From an uncultured Dokdonia sp. (GTDB lineage: Bacteria > Bacteroidota > Bacteroidia > Flavobacteriales > Flavobacteriaceae): 64,000 nt of DNA. The stretch's first letter is position 1. The number at the start of each line of letters is the position of its first letter. Positions 9,815 through 17,835 of this stretch are shown here, piece by piece. A program made the translations under genes and the position numbers. The notes beneath the pieces are model-generated. The model made no database searches and was not told where the DNA came from. It worked only from the letters and a program-made list of their open reading frames with translations. The DNA lies in assembly GCA_947503305.1 (NCBI GenBank), contig CANNDF010000002.1:558001-622000 (forward strand), read 5' to 3'.

Positions 9815-9910
9815 TTGGTTGATTGTATTTTGGTTGTCCGCTTGGTATAACGGTTTAATGGACTAAGTTAATAAAATGTGAAAGGAGAAATCTTAAAGGG
9901 TTGTTAAGTT

Positions 9911-9926
9911 CGCTTTCGCGAAAGCG
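9911..9926. repeat. Dispersed palindrome, exact 16-bp copy in a divergent promoter region
   Basis: CGCTTTCGCGAAAGCG lies between the divergent VPS10/BNR gene and the vWA gene, 35 bases before the vWA ATG. Confidence 0.88.
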
Positions 9927-9960
9927 TATTTAACACAAATGTCTTATTTTTAATGTGCTT

Positions 9961-11106
9961 ATGAAAAAAGAACATTTTGATGGGTTAACTCCCCCCAAAA
10001 AACAGAAAGGCTTTGTCTTTAAAACCTATGAAGCTCCAAGTCAATCTCCTTTTGAAAAATTGCTTGATATTTTTCAGGAATTAATTACACATACTTCTGG
10101 AGATTTTGATGAGGCGATGGACTGGCTTAAGGAGTTGGATAAAGAATATGAACTAACGGATGACGAGTATACCTTAGATGACTTTGTTCAGGACTTAAAA
10201 GATAAAGGATATATTCGTGAAGAGATCCGCCCTGATGGTTCCCAAGGGGCTACCATAACAGAAAAGACAGAACGGGCAATACGCCAGCGAGCACTAGATC
10301 AGATTTTTGGAAAACTTAAAAAGAGCGCACAAGGCAATCATAAATCAAAAATGAATGGCCGTGGTGATGAGCATACTGGGGATTATCGTGGATACCGTTT
10401 TGGCGATCCTTTAGAGCGTATCTCCATGACAGAAAGTTTACGTAATGCACAGGTAAATAACGGTGTAGGTGATTTTACATTGCAAGAGAGTGATCTGGTA
10501 GTCGAAGAAACCCATTTTAAAGCGCAGATGAGTACTGTACTTATGATTGATATTTCTCATAGTATGATCTTATACGGGGAAGATCGTATTACACCTGCTA
10601 AGAAAGTAGCGATGGCTCTTGCACAGCTTATTACGACACGGTATCCTAAAGATACCTTAGATATTATTGTATTTGGAAATGATGCATGGCCTATAAAAAT
10701 TAAAGATTTACCTTATTTGCAGGTAGGACCTTATCATACCAATACGGTAGCAGGCTTAGAACTAGCAATGGATATCCTTCGCAGAAAGCGTAATACCAAC
10801 AAACAAATCTTTATGATTACAGATGGAAAACCTAGTTGTTTACGTCTTAAAGATGGGCGGTATTATAAAAACCCCAATGGTCTTGATCAACATATCGTAG
10901 GGAAGTGCTATACGATGGCACGTCAAGCACGAAAATTGCATATTCCTATCACTACCTTTATGATTGCAAGTGACCCGTATTTACAGCGATTTGTAGATGG
11001 GTTTACAGAAGCCAACCAAGGGAAAGCATTCTATACAGGCCTCCAAGGACTAGGCGAGATGATTTTTCAAGATTATGAGACCAATAGAAAAAAACGAATA
11101 AAGTAA
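9961..11106 (+). CDS. von Willebrand factor A domain protein (CoxE/BatA-like partner of a MoxR ATPase)
   Basis: About 381 residues. A charged helical N-terminal region (about 1-170) precedes a vWA domain whose MIDAS motif is DISHSM (DxSxS), with later conserved Thr and Asp in MITDGKPS. These domains bind a metal ion and partner proteins. The next gene on the strand is a MoxR-type AAA ATPase, the usual partner, so the two probably form a chelatase-like or chaperone-like assembly. ATG at 9961 is preferred; a GTG two codons upstream is possible. Its last codons recur in the following spacer. Confidence 0.88.
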   Translation: MKKEHFDGLTPPKKQKGFVFKTYEAPSQSPFEKLLDIFQELITHTSGDFDEAMDWLKELDKEYELTDDEYTLDDFVQDLKDKGYIREEIRPDGSQGATITEKTERAIRQRALDQIFGKLKKSAQGNHKSKMNGRGDEHTGDYRGYRFGDPLERISMTESLRNAQVNNGVGDFTLQESDLVVEETHFKAQMSTVLMIDISHSMILYGEDRITPAKKVAMALAQLITTRYPKDTLDIIVFGNDAWPIKIKDLPYLQVGPYHTNTVAGLELAMDILRRKRNTNKQIFMITDGKPSCLRLKDGRYYKNPNGLDQHIVGKCYTMARQARKLHIPITTFMIASDPYLQRFVDGFTEANQGKAFYTGLQGLGEMIFQDYETNRKKRIK

Positions 11107-11149
11107 TTCTATAAAATGATAAGAATAGGCGCTTAGTTATAGGGTGGCT

Positions 11150-11190
11150 ATTCAAAAAAATGACTATTTTTTTGAATCATTTTTTTGAAT
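11150..11190. terminator. A/T-rich hairpin with a third repeat arm after the vWA gene
   Basis: ATTCAAAAAAAT (11150-11161) pairs perfectly with ATTTTTTTGAAT (11166-11177) across GACT, and the second arm is repeated at 11179-11190. It may be a weak terminator or slippage product between the vWA and AAA genes; it has no GC clamp. Confidence 0.35.
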
Positions 11191-11221
11191 TTTCCGTTGT
11201 AACACTATTTAGATGAAGATA

Positions 11222-11245
11222 CCAATAGAAAAAAGAATAAAGTAA
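11222..11245 (+). repeat. Partial copy of the 3' end of the vWA gene
   Basis: These 24 bases repeat the end of the vWA reading frame including its stop (11081-11106), apart from a two-base deletion. The copy lies in the 202-bp spacer before the AAA gene and may mark an old duplication or gene-loss scar. Confidence 0.55.
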
Positions 11246-11308
11246 GGATGGGGTATTTGTTTTGAGGTAATTCTCAATGTAATACACAAGATCATTTTTT
11301 TTAAATAT

Positions 11309-12775
11309 ATGAAAATAGAAGACATACAAACCTTAGGCGAATTAAAAGCCTCAGACTGGACATCAAGAAGTATCAAAGAAGAACTTCGCAAAAATTTAAT
11401 TGCTAAACTCCAAAATGGAGCACCGACTTTTGAAGGGATTCACGGGTATGAGAATACTGTAATTCCAGAACTAGAGCGGGCTATATTATCACGTCATAAT
11501 ATCAATTTATTAGGATTACGGGGACAGGCAAAAACACGACTGGCACGCCAGATGGTCAATCTACTGGACGAATGGATGCCTATAGTTGCGGGATCTGAAA
11601 TTAATGATGATCCTTTCCATCCGATCTCTCGCTATGCGACAGAATTGATTGCCGAAAAAGGAGATGTTACGCCTATTGCATGGGTACACCGCGATGAGCG
11701 CTTTGCTGAAAAACTGGCCACACCCGATGTGACTGTTGCCGATATTATAGGGGATGTAGATCCGATTAAAGCAGCAAATCTAAAATTGAGCTATGCTGAT
11801 GACCGTGTGATCCATTATGGGATGATTCCAAGAGCCAACCGTAGCATTTTTGTGATTAATGAGCTTCCTGATTTACAGGCTCGTATTCAGGTGGCACTCT
11901 TCAATATTTTACAAGAAGGAGATATCCAGATACGGGGTTTTAAATTGCGATTACCTCTGGATATGCAATTTGTTTTTACTGCAAATCCAGAAGATTATAC
12001 CAATCGTGGGAGTATTGTAACCCCGCTTAAAGATCGTATAGGGTCTCAAATATTAACGCATTATCCAGAAGATGTTGCTACTGCTCGTACAATTACTGAG
12101 CAAGAAGCCAAGCTGGATGAACGTCAAAAAGAGAAAGTACATGTACCAGATCTTGTAAAAGATCTCCTGGAAGAAATCAGTTTTGTTGCACGTGATAGTG
12201 AGTTTATTGATGAGAAGAGCGGGATCAGTGCGCGTATGAGTATTACGGCCTTTGAAAATCTAATGAGTACCGCAGAGCGTCGTATGCTCCTTAGCGGAGA
12301 ATCACATACGGCTATTCGGTTTGGGGATTTAATGGGTATTGTTCCTGCAATTACAGGAAAAGTAGAATTGGTGTACGAAGGAGAACAGGAAGGTGCCGCT
12401 TTTGTAGCAAAAACATTAATAGGTGATGCTACAAAATCGCTCTTTGATGATCAATTTCCTAAAATAGAAAAATTGACCAAAGAGTCTGATCATGATCCAT
12501 ATGAAGCCTTACTCGCCTGGTTTTTTGAACAGAGTGGGTTTGTGCTGGAAGATGATCTTTCAGATACAGATTATAAAGCAAAACTTGATAGTATTACACC
12601 TCTTACTGCTTTAATTACAAAATACCAACCCGATATAGAAGCTGCCGATTTGTATTTTATGAAAGAGTTTATCCTTTGGGCACTTGTTGAGTATAAAAAA
12701 TTAAGTAAGTATCCATTGTCTAATGGGATGCGTTTTAATGACTTATACGGAAGCTATATTTCTGGATTGTCATGA
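11309..12775 (+). CDS. MoxR-family AAA ATPase (magnesium-chelatase ChlI-like)
   Basis: A 488-residue ATPase with Walker A GLRGQAKTR (about 72-80), Walker B FVINELPDL with Glu in place (about 190-198), sensor-like TANPEDYTNRG and arginine-rich C-terminal lid. The layout resembles magnesium-chelatase I subunits and MoxR chaperones, which act together with vWA proteins. The preceding vWA gene supports that pairing. There is no sign that it belongs to chlorophyll synthesis: no other chelatase gene is nearby. The substrate of the pair is unknown. Confidence 0.88.
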   Translation: MKIEDIQTLGELKASDWTSRSIKEELRKNLIAKLQNGAPTFEGIHGYENTVIPELERAILSRHNINLLGLRGQAKTRLARQMVNLLDEWMPIVAGSEINDDPFHPISRYATELIAEKGDVTPIAWVHRDERFAEKLATPDVTVADIIGDVDPIKAANLKLSYADDRVIHYGMIPRANRSIFVINELPDLQARIQVALFNILQEGDIQIRGFKLRLPLDMQFVFTANPEDYTNRGSIVTPLKDRIGSQILTHYPEDVATARTITEQEAKLDERQKEKVHVPDLVKDLLEEISFVARDSEFIDEKSGISARMSITAFENLMSTAERRMLLSGESHTAIRFGDLMGIVPAITGKVELVYEGEQEGAAFVAKTLIGDATKSLFDDQFPKIEKLTKESDHDPYEALLAWFFEQSGFVLEDDLSDTDYKAKLDSITPLTALITKYQPDIEAADLYFMKEFILWALVEYKKLSKYPLSNGMRFNDLYGSYISGLS

Positions 12776-12794
12776 CACATCATTAGTATATCAT

Positions 12795-12832
12795 AAAACC
12801 ACTGGCTTATAGCGGCTAGTGGTTTTTTTATT
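12795..12832 (+). terminator. Rho-independent terminator after the AAA gene
   Basis: AAAACCACT (12795-12803) pairs with AGTGGTTTT (12818-12826) and is followed by a T-run. It ends the vWA-AAA transcript 20 bp after the stop. Confidence 0.75.
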
Positions 12833-12980
12833 GATGGTTGCTTACAGCAATGAGGGATTTGTACTATAGTCTCTCTATTTATAATAGCACTTTTTTAAAC
12901 AAAAAAAGCTCAGGTAGGCCCCTAAACAGCTATTACTTATATACTTTGTGAACATTTATTTATTTGAAATCTTATCTGTT

Positions 12981-13358
12981 CTACTTTTTTTCTTCTCGCA
13001 AAATTTTCTCCATTTTACGACCTTTGGCCAATTCATCAATCAGCTTTTCCATCTGTCTGCATTGTTTATACAATTCAAATTCATCCTCTATTTCTTCGAT
13101 TCGATACCCACAAACGACTCCTTTAATCATGTGTGCGTTAGGATGTATTTTAGCTTTTTGAAAAAATGTTCTAAAAGTCACTTTTTCATCAATAAGTGCT
13201 TGTAACGTATTTTGATCAAATCCTGTAAACCATTTAATTACTTGGTTGAGTTCTTCTTTTGTTCTCCCATTTTTTTCCAATCTATTCAGGTAAAGTGGAT
13301 AAATGGATGCAAATATCATCTTGGCTACTTTTTCATTTTTTTCGACTGTAACTTTCAT
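12981..13358 (-). CDS. DUF2200 family protein
   Basis: 125 residues, highly charged, with the family core in which a short helical N-terminus (EKVAKMIFASIYPLYL) is followed by ELNQVIKWFTGFD and HPNAHMIKGVVCGYRIE. DUF2200 proteins are small cytoplasmic proteins of unknown function often found in accessory or cassette-like positions. It is first (most downstream) of a run of minus-strand accessory genes. ATG at 13358 gives the expected length. Confidence 0.85.
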   Translation of the reverse strand: MKVTVEKNEKVAKMIFASIYPLYLNRLEKNGRTKEELNQVIKWFTGFDQNTLQALIDEKVTFRTFFQKAKIHPNAHMIKGVVCGYRIEEIEDEFELYKQCRQMEKLIDELAKGRKMEKILREEKK

Positions 13359-13453
13359 TTTTATTTGATTTTGGATTGACTGGCTAATGGTCTTATATGT
13401 CGTGTTTACTTCCCGAAGGGCGCTTATACAAGATACAAATTGTTGCTGATAGT

Positions 13454-14362
13454 TTATTCATTTTTAAAATAGTCCCAAGTCAACTTAGCTATTTCAGCAA
13501 TTATCTTTTGGTTAGTGTCATCACTTTCTTTTGAATCACTCACCAAAATGCTTAGGTAGAAGTAAGAATTATCTGGTAAAAATACAATTCCTATATCATT
13601 TACAGCGCCAGTTACACCATTGTCGTTTTTCCCCGAATGGCCTGTTTTATGTGCTATAACGGCTTCTTTTGGTAATAACCCTCTAATACTTTTTTCCCCA
13701 GTTTTGGTGCTTTTTAAAACATTTAGCAGAAAGGTATGACTTTCAGTACTTAATAGCGTGTTCGTATTTTCAAAGAACAGTTGTAAAGCTTGGTTTGCAG
13801 CTTTTGCTGTAGTCCAGTTCTCGTATTGGTTTTCCCATTCGGACTGCATTACCATTTCTGTATGAACTATAGCAATGTCTTCAATTCCAATATGATGTAA
13901 GTATGATTGTACTACATCGGTCCCTCCAACGAGTTTAAAAAGCACGTCACATCCTAGATTATCACTCCATGCTACCGTATTTTTAAGTATATCTGCTAAG
14001 GTTATTTTACCTCCGTTAGGATATTTTTTGCGAAGAGGACTCCATAAATGTTTGTATGATTCCATTAGCTCTTTATCAAGCGAAATCATCTTTTCCAAGC
14101 TTAATTTTCCTTGGTCCACTTGATGCAATACTGCTAATGCTAAGTGATACTTAAATACACTCTGCATTGGTAAATGCTTATCCCCATTTATAGAAATTGT
14201 GTCTTGGGGATTAGTACCTCTAATGGCAATTCCTACAGTAACTGATTTGTCTTTTAAGACCTTATCTATTTTCTGCCTGAGGGTATCAATAGATTGGGCT
14301 TTAGTTTCGTATACGGCCAATAAAGCTAATAGAATGATGAATAGTGTTGCTTTTTTTGTCAT
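13454..14362 (-). CDS. bla: Class A beta-lactamase, subclass A2-like (PER/VEB/CfxA type)
   Basis: A 302-residue exported serine beta-lactamase. After a signal peptide ending near KAQ (23), catalytic SVFK is at 68-71, SDN at 133-135, the omega-loop Glu in HTEM near 169, and KTG at 239-241. The segment QYENWTT after the omega loop and the extended KTGHSGKNDNG loop point to the A2 subclass typical of Bacteroidota. All catalytic residues are present, so the enzyme should be active; its spectrum cannot be predicted. It lies in an AT-rich accessory block and has element copy 1 just upstream, which may hold its promoter. Confidence 0.93.
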   Translation of the reverse strand: MTKKATLFIILLALLAVYETKAQSIDTLRQKIDKVLKDKSVTVGIAIRGTNPQDTISINGDKHLPMQSVFKYHLALAVLHQVDQGKLSLEKMISLDKELMESYKHLWSPLRKKYPNGGKITLADILKNTVAWSDNLGCDVLFKLVGGTDVVQSYLHHIGIEDIAIVHTEMVMQSEWENQYENWTTAKAANQALQLFFENTNTLLSTESHTFLLNVLKSTKTGEKSIRGLLPKEAVIAHKTGHSGKNDNGVTGAVNDIGIVFLPDNSYFYLSILVSDSKESDDTNQKIIAEIAKLTWDYFKNE

Positions 14363-14390
14363 TTGTTTCCAGGGAGATAATTAGCTATAC

Positions 14391-14468
14391 TGGTCTAGTA
14401 TAAGAAAGGTAGCGTATATACAAACGCTAACTTTTAGAATTTAGCACGAAACGAATTTTTATATTTTG
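14391..14468 (-). repeat. 78-bp intergenic element, copy 1 (upstream of bla)
   Basis: It aligns end to end with 17115-17192 at roughly three quarters identity. Both contain the perfect stem TAGCGT-N8-ACGCTA with unrelated 8-base loops, so the structure is better conserved than the sequence. Both end in the same TTTTTATATTTTG tract. It sits 29 bp upstream of the bla start. It could be a cassette or insertion boundary, or a conserved regulatory leader. Confidence 0.6.
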
Positions 14469-14590
14469 TTTTTAACGTATTAATCTTAAACACCAAATTT
14501 AAAAATTTAGAAGTATTTGTAAATAAGCACCAAACTTTAGAGTTAGTACTTATTAGCAATAAATTGCACACGGTGTTGTACTTTTATTAT
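14469..14590 (-). other. Non-coding tail between UbiA gene and element copy 1
   Basis: No gene seen. On the minus strand, just after the UbiA stop, it carries the inverted CACGGTG-type motif and two CACCAAA boxes (plus-strand 14491-14497 and 14528-14534). The arrangement reminds me of intergenic units that recur near accessory genes in flavobacteria. This is recall, not a search result. Confidence 0.35.
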
Positions 14591-15436
14591 TTATACTGAG
14601 GCTAGTGCAAACCCTAATAGTCCCATCATTAGTACATTCCTTAAATGGTTTCTTGCTGTTATGTACTCGGTTTTAGAATTTGCTTTCCAGAAAATTTTTA
14701 TATAATAAATTAAGTAAATATTTATAACTAAATATGGGATTAGTATTTGAGTAAATTTTATAGTAAGAATGACTGAAATGAGTATACTAATAAATATTAA
14801 AAGGATAACAAATAGTTTAGCCTTTGTTCTTCCTATTAAAATTGGTAATGTTTTACAATTTGCTAATCTATCTCCTTCTTCATCTTCAATGTCTAAACTT
14901 ATTTCTCTCGGTAGCATTATTGAAAACGAAAAACAGGAATAAGTAATTATTAGATCATTTAAATTCGGATTTTCAATAAATGCGTCATTTGGTAAAAAGA
15001 AGAGCATAACAATTGGTAAAAATGAAGCCAATCCAGCTATTATAATGTTTCCAATCAATGGTGTTTGTTTTAGAAACAAACTATAAATAATTAATATTGA
15101 ATAAACAGAAAGCCCAATAATTGCCCACTCCTTAAAAACATAGTTTGAAATATAATAAGTTAAAAAAGCAATAATTATTGAGAAAATAAATATTAATTTT
15201 TTTGCTTCTATAACACTAATTGTTTTACCTATACTATAATGATTTGGTCTATTTACTTCATCAATTTCTTTGTCAACAATATCATTAAAAATAAAACCAA
15301 CAGACATTATCAATTGAATTGTAAGACATAGAATAATGAATTCAAAAAGCTTTACTGAATTTACACTATTTTTTATGTATATGAGATAAATAGCGATTAT
15401 TGGTGCAACTCCTAGTAAAACATTCCACCAGCGCAT
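14591..15436 (-). CDS. UbiA-family prenyltransferase
   Basis: A 281-residue integral membrane enzyme with about eight or nine hydrophobic segments. The first Asp-rich motif NDIVDKEID (51-59, NDxxDxxxD) and the second, LDIEDEEGD (about 181-189), are both intact; they bind Mg-diphosphate of the prenyl donor. The family transfers prenyl chains to aromatic rings or to glycerol phosphate, as in menaquinone, heme O or archaeal-type lipids. This one is not next to any quinone or heme gene. It starts 17 bp after a LuxI/FeeM-like acyltransferase, so the two are probably co-transcribed. The region is strikingly AT-rich (24 GC in 15121-15240). Confidence 0.85.
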   Translation of the reverse strand: MRWWNVLLGVAPIIAIYLIYIKNSVNSVKLFEFIILCLTIQLIMSVGFIFNDIVDKEIDEVNRPNHYSIGKTISVIEAKKLIFIFSIIIAFLTYYISNYVFKEWAIIGLSVYSILIIYSLFLKQTPLIGNIIIAGLASFLPIVMLFFLPNDAFIENPNLNDLIITYSCFSFSIMLPREISLDIEDEEGDRLANCKTLPILIGRTKAKLFVILLIFISILISVILTIKFTQILIPYLVINIYLIYYIKIFWKANSKTEYITARNHLRNVLMMGLLGFALASV

Positions 15437-15453
15437 TAAGTGTAATATGTTTT

Positions 15454-16011
15454 TTATTTTTCGAATGATATTCTATTAGTTATTGCGACTAAATTCATTT
15501 CTCCAAGTGAAGAGTATAAAGAATAATCTGCCATTTGTAAATCTCTAATAATTTTGACTTGATAGTTAAGTTTATGACACATAAAAGCCGTCATTCTAGC
15601 TATATGTCTTGGCGCAATAGTTAAAATAATTTCAATCCCAATTTGCTTTGCTTTTAGGCAAATTGACTCAAATACATTTTGAAGTAACTCTAGACTCCTT
15701 TCATTTTTTTTAATCGAAATTCTACCTACTTCTCCTACTTGATTTTCCGTATATTGAGATAAGTCAATATAGTCATTTAGACAAAACCCATTTTCTTCCA
15801 TTGGCAAATCTCCAGGCGCTTTTCGAATAAGTCTAGCACCTCCTATAATATTATTTTCCTTTAGAATAAGTAAATGTTCACTTTTGATATCGTGGGTGTC
15901 CAGTTTAACATTAAAACCTAATCCTGAAAAATAAAGTCCATCTCTCAATTCAAAATACTCATTAAGTAATTTGTTGTTTTTTGTGTATATTATTTTTATT
16001 GAGGGATTCAT
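15454..16011 (-). CDS. LuxI/FeeM-like N-acyltransferase (GNAT fold)
   Basis: 185 residues. The order of conserved positions matches autoinducer synthases and N-acyl amino acid synthases: Arg23 in ELRDGLYF, Asp38/Asp41, Arg60 in GGARLIRK, the LPME segment, and Glu94-Val-Gly-Arg97 in EVGRISI (the ExxR of LuxI). Those enzymes transfer an acyl chain from acyl-ACP to an amino donor to make signals or lipids. No LuxR-type gene is near. It precedes a UbiA prenyltransferase by 17 bp. It could also be a plain acetyltransferase, so the substrate is inference. Confidence 0.7.
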   Translation of the reverse strand: MNPSIKIIYTKNNKLLNEYFELRDGLYFSGLGFNVKLDTHDIKSEHLLILKENNIIGGARLIRKAPGDLPMEENGFCLNDYIDLSQYTENQVGEVGRISIKKNERSLELLQNVFESICLKAKQIGIEIILTIAPRHIARMTAFMCHKLNYQVKIIRDLQMADYSLYSSLGEMNLVAITNRISFEK

Positions 16012-16151
16012 TTCTTTTATAGCTCATTCGTTTGTCATAATGAAGCATAACGATTTATGTATTATTAATTACTCTAATAGTAAGTAAAACAATACATTAA
16101 AAAAAACTATATGTAATAAGTGGGCTAATACAGGAATAAGTGGGAAGACAA

Positions 16152-16361
16152 TTAATTATACACCTTGCTGTAAAACGGTGTTAATTCTGTATCTAACATT
16201 TTTCCAAGTTTAATCAACCTAACAGAATCCTCTAAGTTAAATTCATTTTCGAATTTCAGTAAGATTGAATTGTCTATAAATTGCAAACTAAACCCATCGA
16301 GCCTTATGAGTTTGTCTGTCAGTTTTTGTGTTATTAATTTTTCCAATTCTGATAGACTCAA
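16152..16361 (-). CDS. Small hypothetical protein (69 aa)
   Basis: I do not recognise it. 69 residues, no signal peptide, mixed helix and strand, with LSELEKLITQKL at the start and ending in FYSKVYN. It begins 8 bp after the stop of the exported 219-residue protein, which supports co-transcription with it. It could be an immunity or chaperone-like partner of that exported protein, but nothing in the sequence proves this. The 140 bp between it and the acyltransferase show no further gene. Confidence 0.5.
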   Translation of the reverse strand: MSLSELEKLITQKLTDKLIRLDGFSLQFIDNSILLKFENEFNLEDSVRLIKLGKMLDTELTPFYSKVYN

Positions 16362-16369
16362 AGAGGATT

Positions 16370-17029
16370 CTAAAATGAAATTGTTCCTATGAGCCCATAT
16401 GTCGGATGATAAACCTCATTTTCCTCATTAAAGCTTAAGATAACACCCCAAATCGATAATTTATAATTATTTGGTGATGCGTTGTCATAAGTATAAGTTT
16501 CTGTGTTTAATGTTCTTTCATTATGTCCCGTAAAAGTGTATTTATTGTTTGCAAAATTTCCTGTATATGTTTTGCCACATAGTAAAGTTCCTAAAGGATC
16601 ATTTTCCCCTATATACCCAATGTCAGACGGACAATTACTCCCATCAAGTTTAACGCTAAAAGTTGTTCCATTAAGAATTTGCTCTTGATTCTCATTACTT
16701 GGGTCATCAATAATGGAAACACCTTTTTCAATACTTAGTACTTCAAATTTTCTTTCGAATCCACCTTCATTTACCGCACATCCAATTTTTATCATTTGAT
16801 TAGGAGTTAGTACTTCGGTTTCTTTTTCTAAATCTGTACCATTCGTTTCGATCCTTTTATATCTTACTTTTATGCTAATAGCTGTATATAAGTTTTTTAT
16901 GAACACAGGTTTGGAAACTCCAATACAAGATTCTGTATTAGGTTGCCCGATAATCATAAATTCATCATTTGTCTGTCCGTAACTTATTCCGATTGTTAAG
17001 AATAAAATAATCATTGGTATGATCTTCAT
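16370..17029 (-). CDS. Hypothetical exported protein (219 aa)
   Basis: I do not recognise a family. The signal peptide MKIIPMIILFLTIGISYGQ is clear. The mature part is rich in beta-strand pattern, has four or five Cys (TESCIGV, KIGCAVN, SNCPSD, LLCGKTY) suggestive of extracytoplasmic disulfides, and ends in PTYGLIGTISF. It is the first gene of the minus-strand accessory block that contains the acyltransferase and prenyltransferase. Element copy 2 lies 86 bp upstream. A periplasmic or surface role is likely from the leader only. Confidence 0.6.
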   Translation of the reverse strand: MKIIPMIILFLTIGISYGQTNDEFMIIGQPNTESCIGVSKPVFIKNLYTAISIKVRYKRIETNGTDLEKETEVLTPNQMIKIGCAVNEGGFERKFEVLSIEKGVSIIDDPSNENQEQILNGTTFSVKLDGSNCPSDIGYIGENDPLGTLLCGKTYTGNFANNKYTFTGHNERTLNTETYTYDNASPNNYKLSIWGVILSFNEENEVYHPTYGLIGTISF

Positions 17030-17114
17030 ATTATTTTAGTTTTATTTTATAAAATTGATAAAACTAAAATTCTAATTAAATACCATTTACTGGGTATATT
17101 TAAAATAGTATCAA

Positions 17115-17192
17115 TGGTCTAGTGTATGAAATTTAGCGTGTAATAAGACGCTATTTTTTTGGATTAACACAAAACCAAATTTTTATATTTTG
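17115..17192 (-). repeat. 78-bp intergenic element, copy 2 (upstream of the exported protein)
   Basis: Partner of 14391-14468, same length and orientation, with the stem TAGCGT-N8-ACGCTA. On the minus strand the stem runs into TAAATTTC (TACCTTTC in copy 1), one base from the -7 consensus TAnnTTTG, so a promoter role is possible. Confidence 0.6.
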
Positions 17193-17430
17193 ATCACTCC
17201 TTGTTTATACAATTACAAACTATTGTAATTATTTGTAGTCAGTTGTTATTGAGAAATGGAGTAGGAGGTTGTTTTCGCGAAAGTGAGCCATTAGTACAAG
17301 AGATAAAATAGAATATGATTATAGGTGTCTTTATAAATGGTCATCGGGTTTTAATTTTTATACAAATACCTCTAGCACATTTTGTATTTCATTAAAATAC
17401 CCTTCCTTTATAGCTTAAAAACTAAATGCT
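17193..17430. other. Spacer between the accessory block and the thioesterase operon
   Basis: No gene seen. It holds a degenerate copy of the dispersed palindrome (17271-17284) and a perfect inverted repeat ACAATTACAA...-type stretch around 17207-17232 that is AT-rich. Promoters for both flanking transcripts should be here, but I could not pick a convincing TTG-TAnnTTTG pair. Confidence 0.35.
17271..17284. repeat. Dispersed palindrome, degenerate copy
   Basis: 12 of 14 bases match, with the TTTCGCGAAA core intact. It lies in the divergent spacer at the right edge of the accessory block. Confidence 0.55.
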
Positions 17431-17814
17431 ATGACCAACCAAGAACGGATAGCAGCATCTACCACTACGATATTTAAAGCGGTGTTTCCTAATACGACCA
17501 ATCATTACCATACGCTTTTTGGAGGGACAGCCATGCAACTCATGGATGAAACCGCCTTTATTACGGCCACTAGGTATAGTAGACAACAAATGGTGACTGT
17601 GAGTAGCGACCGTATTGATTTTAAAAAACCGATTCCTGCGGGAACCATTGTAGAATTAGTAGGTAAAGTAACTTATCTTGGAACGACAAGCTTAAAAGTA
17701 AGGGTTGATATTTATGTAGAGGAAATGTATTCAGAATCCAGAGAAAAAGCTGTGTCTGGAGAGTTTACATTTGTGGCGATAGGGAATGATAAAACACCTG
17801 TTAAAATACAATAA
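17431..17814 (+). CDS. Acyl-CoA thioesterase, hotdog fold (YciA/BACH-like)
   Basis: 127 residues forming a single hotdog domain. The N-terminal signature NHYHTLFGGTAMQLMDETAF (about 22-41) carries the catalytic Asp/Glu of the acyl-CoA hydrolase family, followed by SSDRIDFKKPIPAGTIVEL. Such enzymes hydrolyse acyl-CoA to the free acid and CoA in the cytoplasm. It is the first of four same-strand genes with short gaps (21, 69 and 12 bp). Confidence 0.88.
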   Translation: MTNQERIAASTTTIFKAVFPNTTNHYHTLFGGTAMQLMDETAFITATRYSRQQMVTVSSDRIDFKKPIPAGTIVELVGKVTYLGTTSLKVRVDIYVEEMYSESREKAVSGEFTFVAIGNDKTPVKIQ

Positions 17815-17835
17815 CAATCCCTAGATTTATATTTT

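Noticed and set aside
14391-17192. Integron attC sites
   Set aside because: The hairpin elements do not carry the GTTRRRY/RYYYAAC core pair, and no integrase gene is present. Only cassette-like resemblance is claimed.
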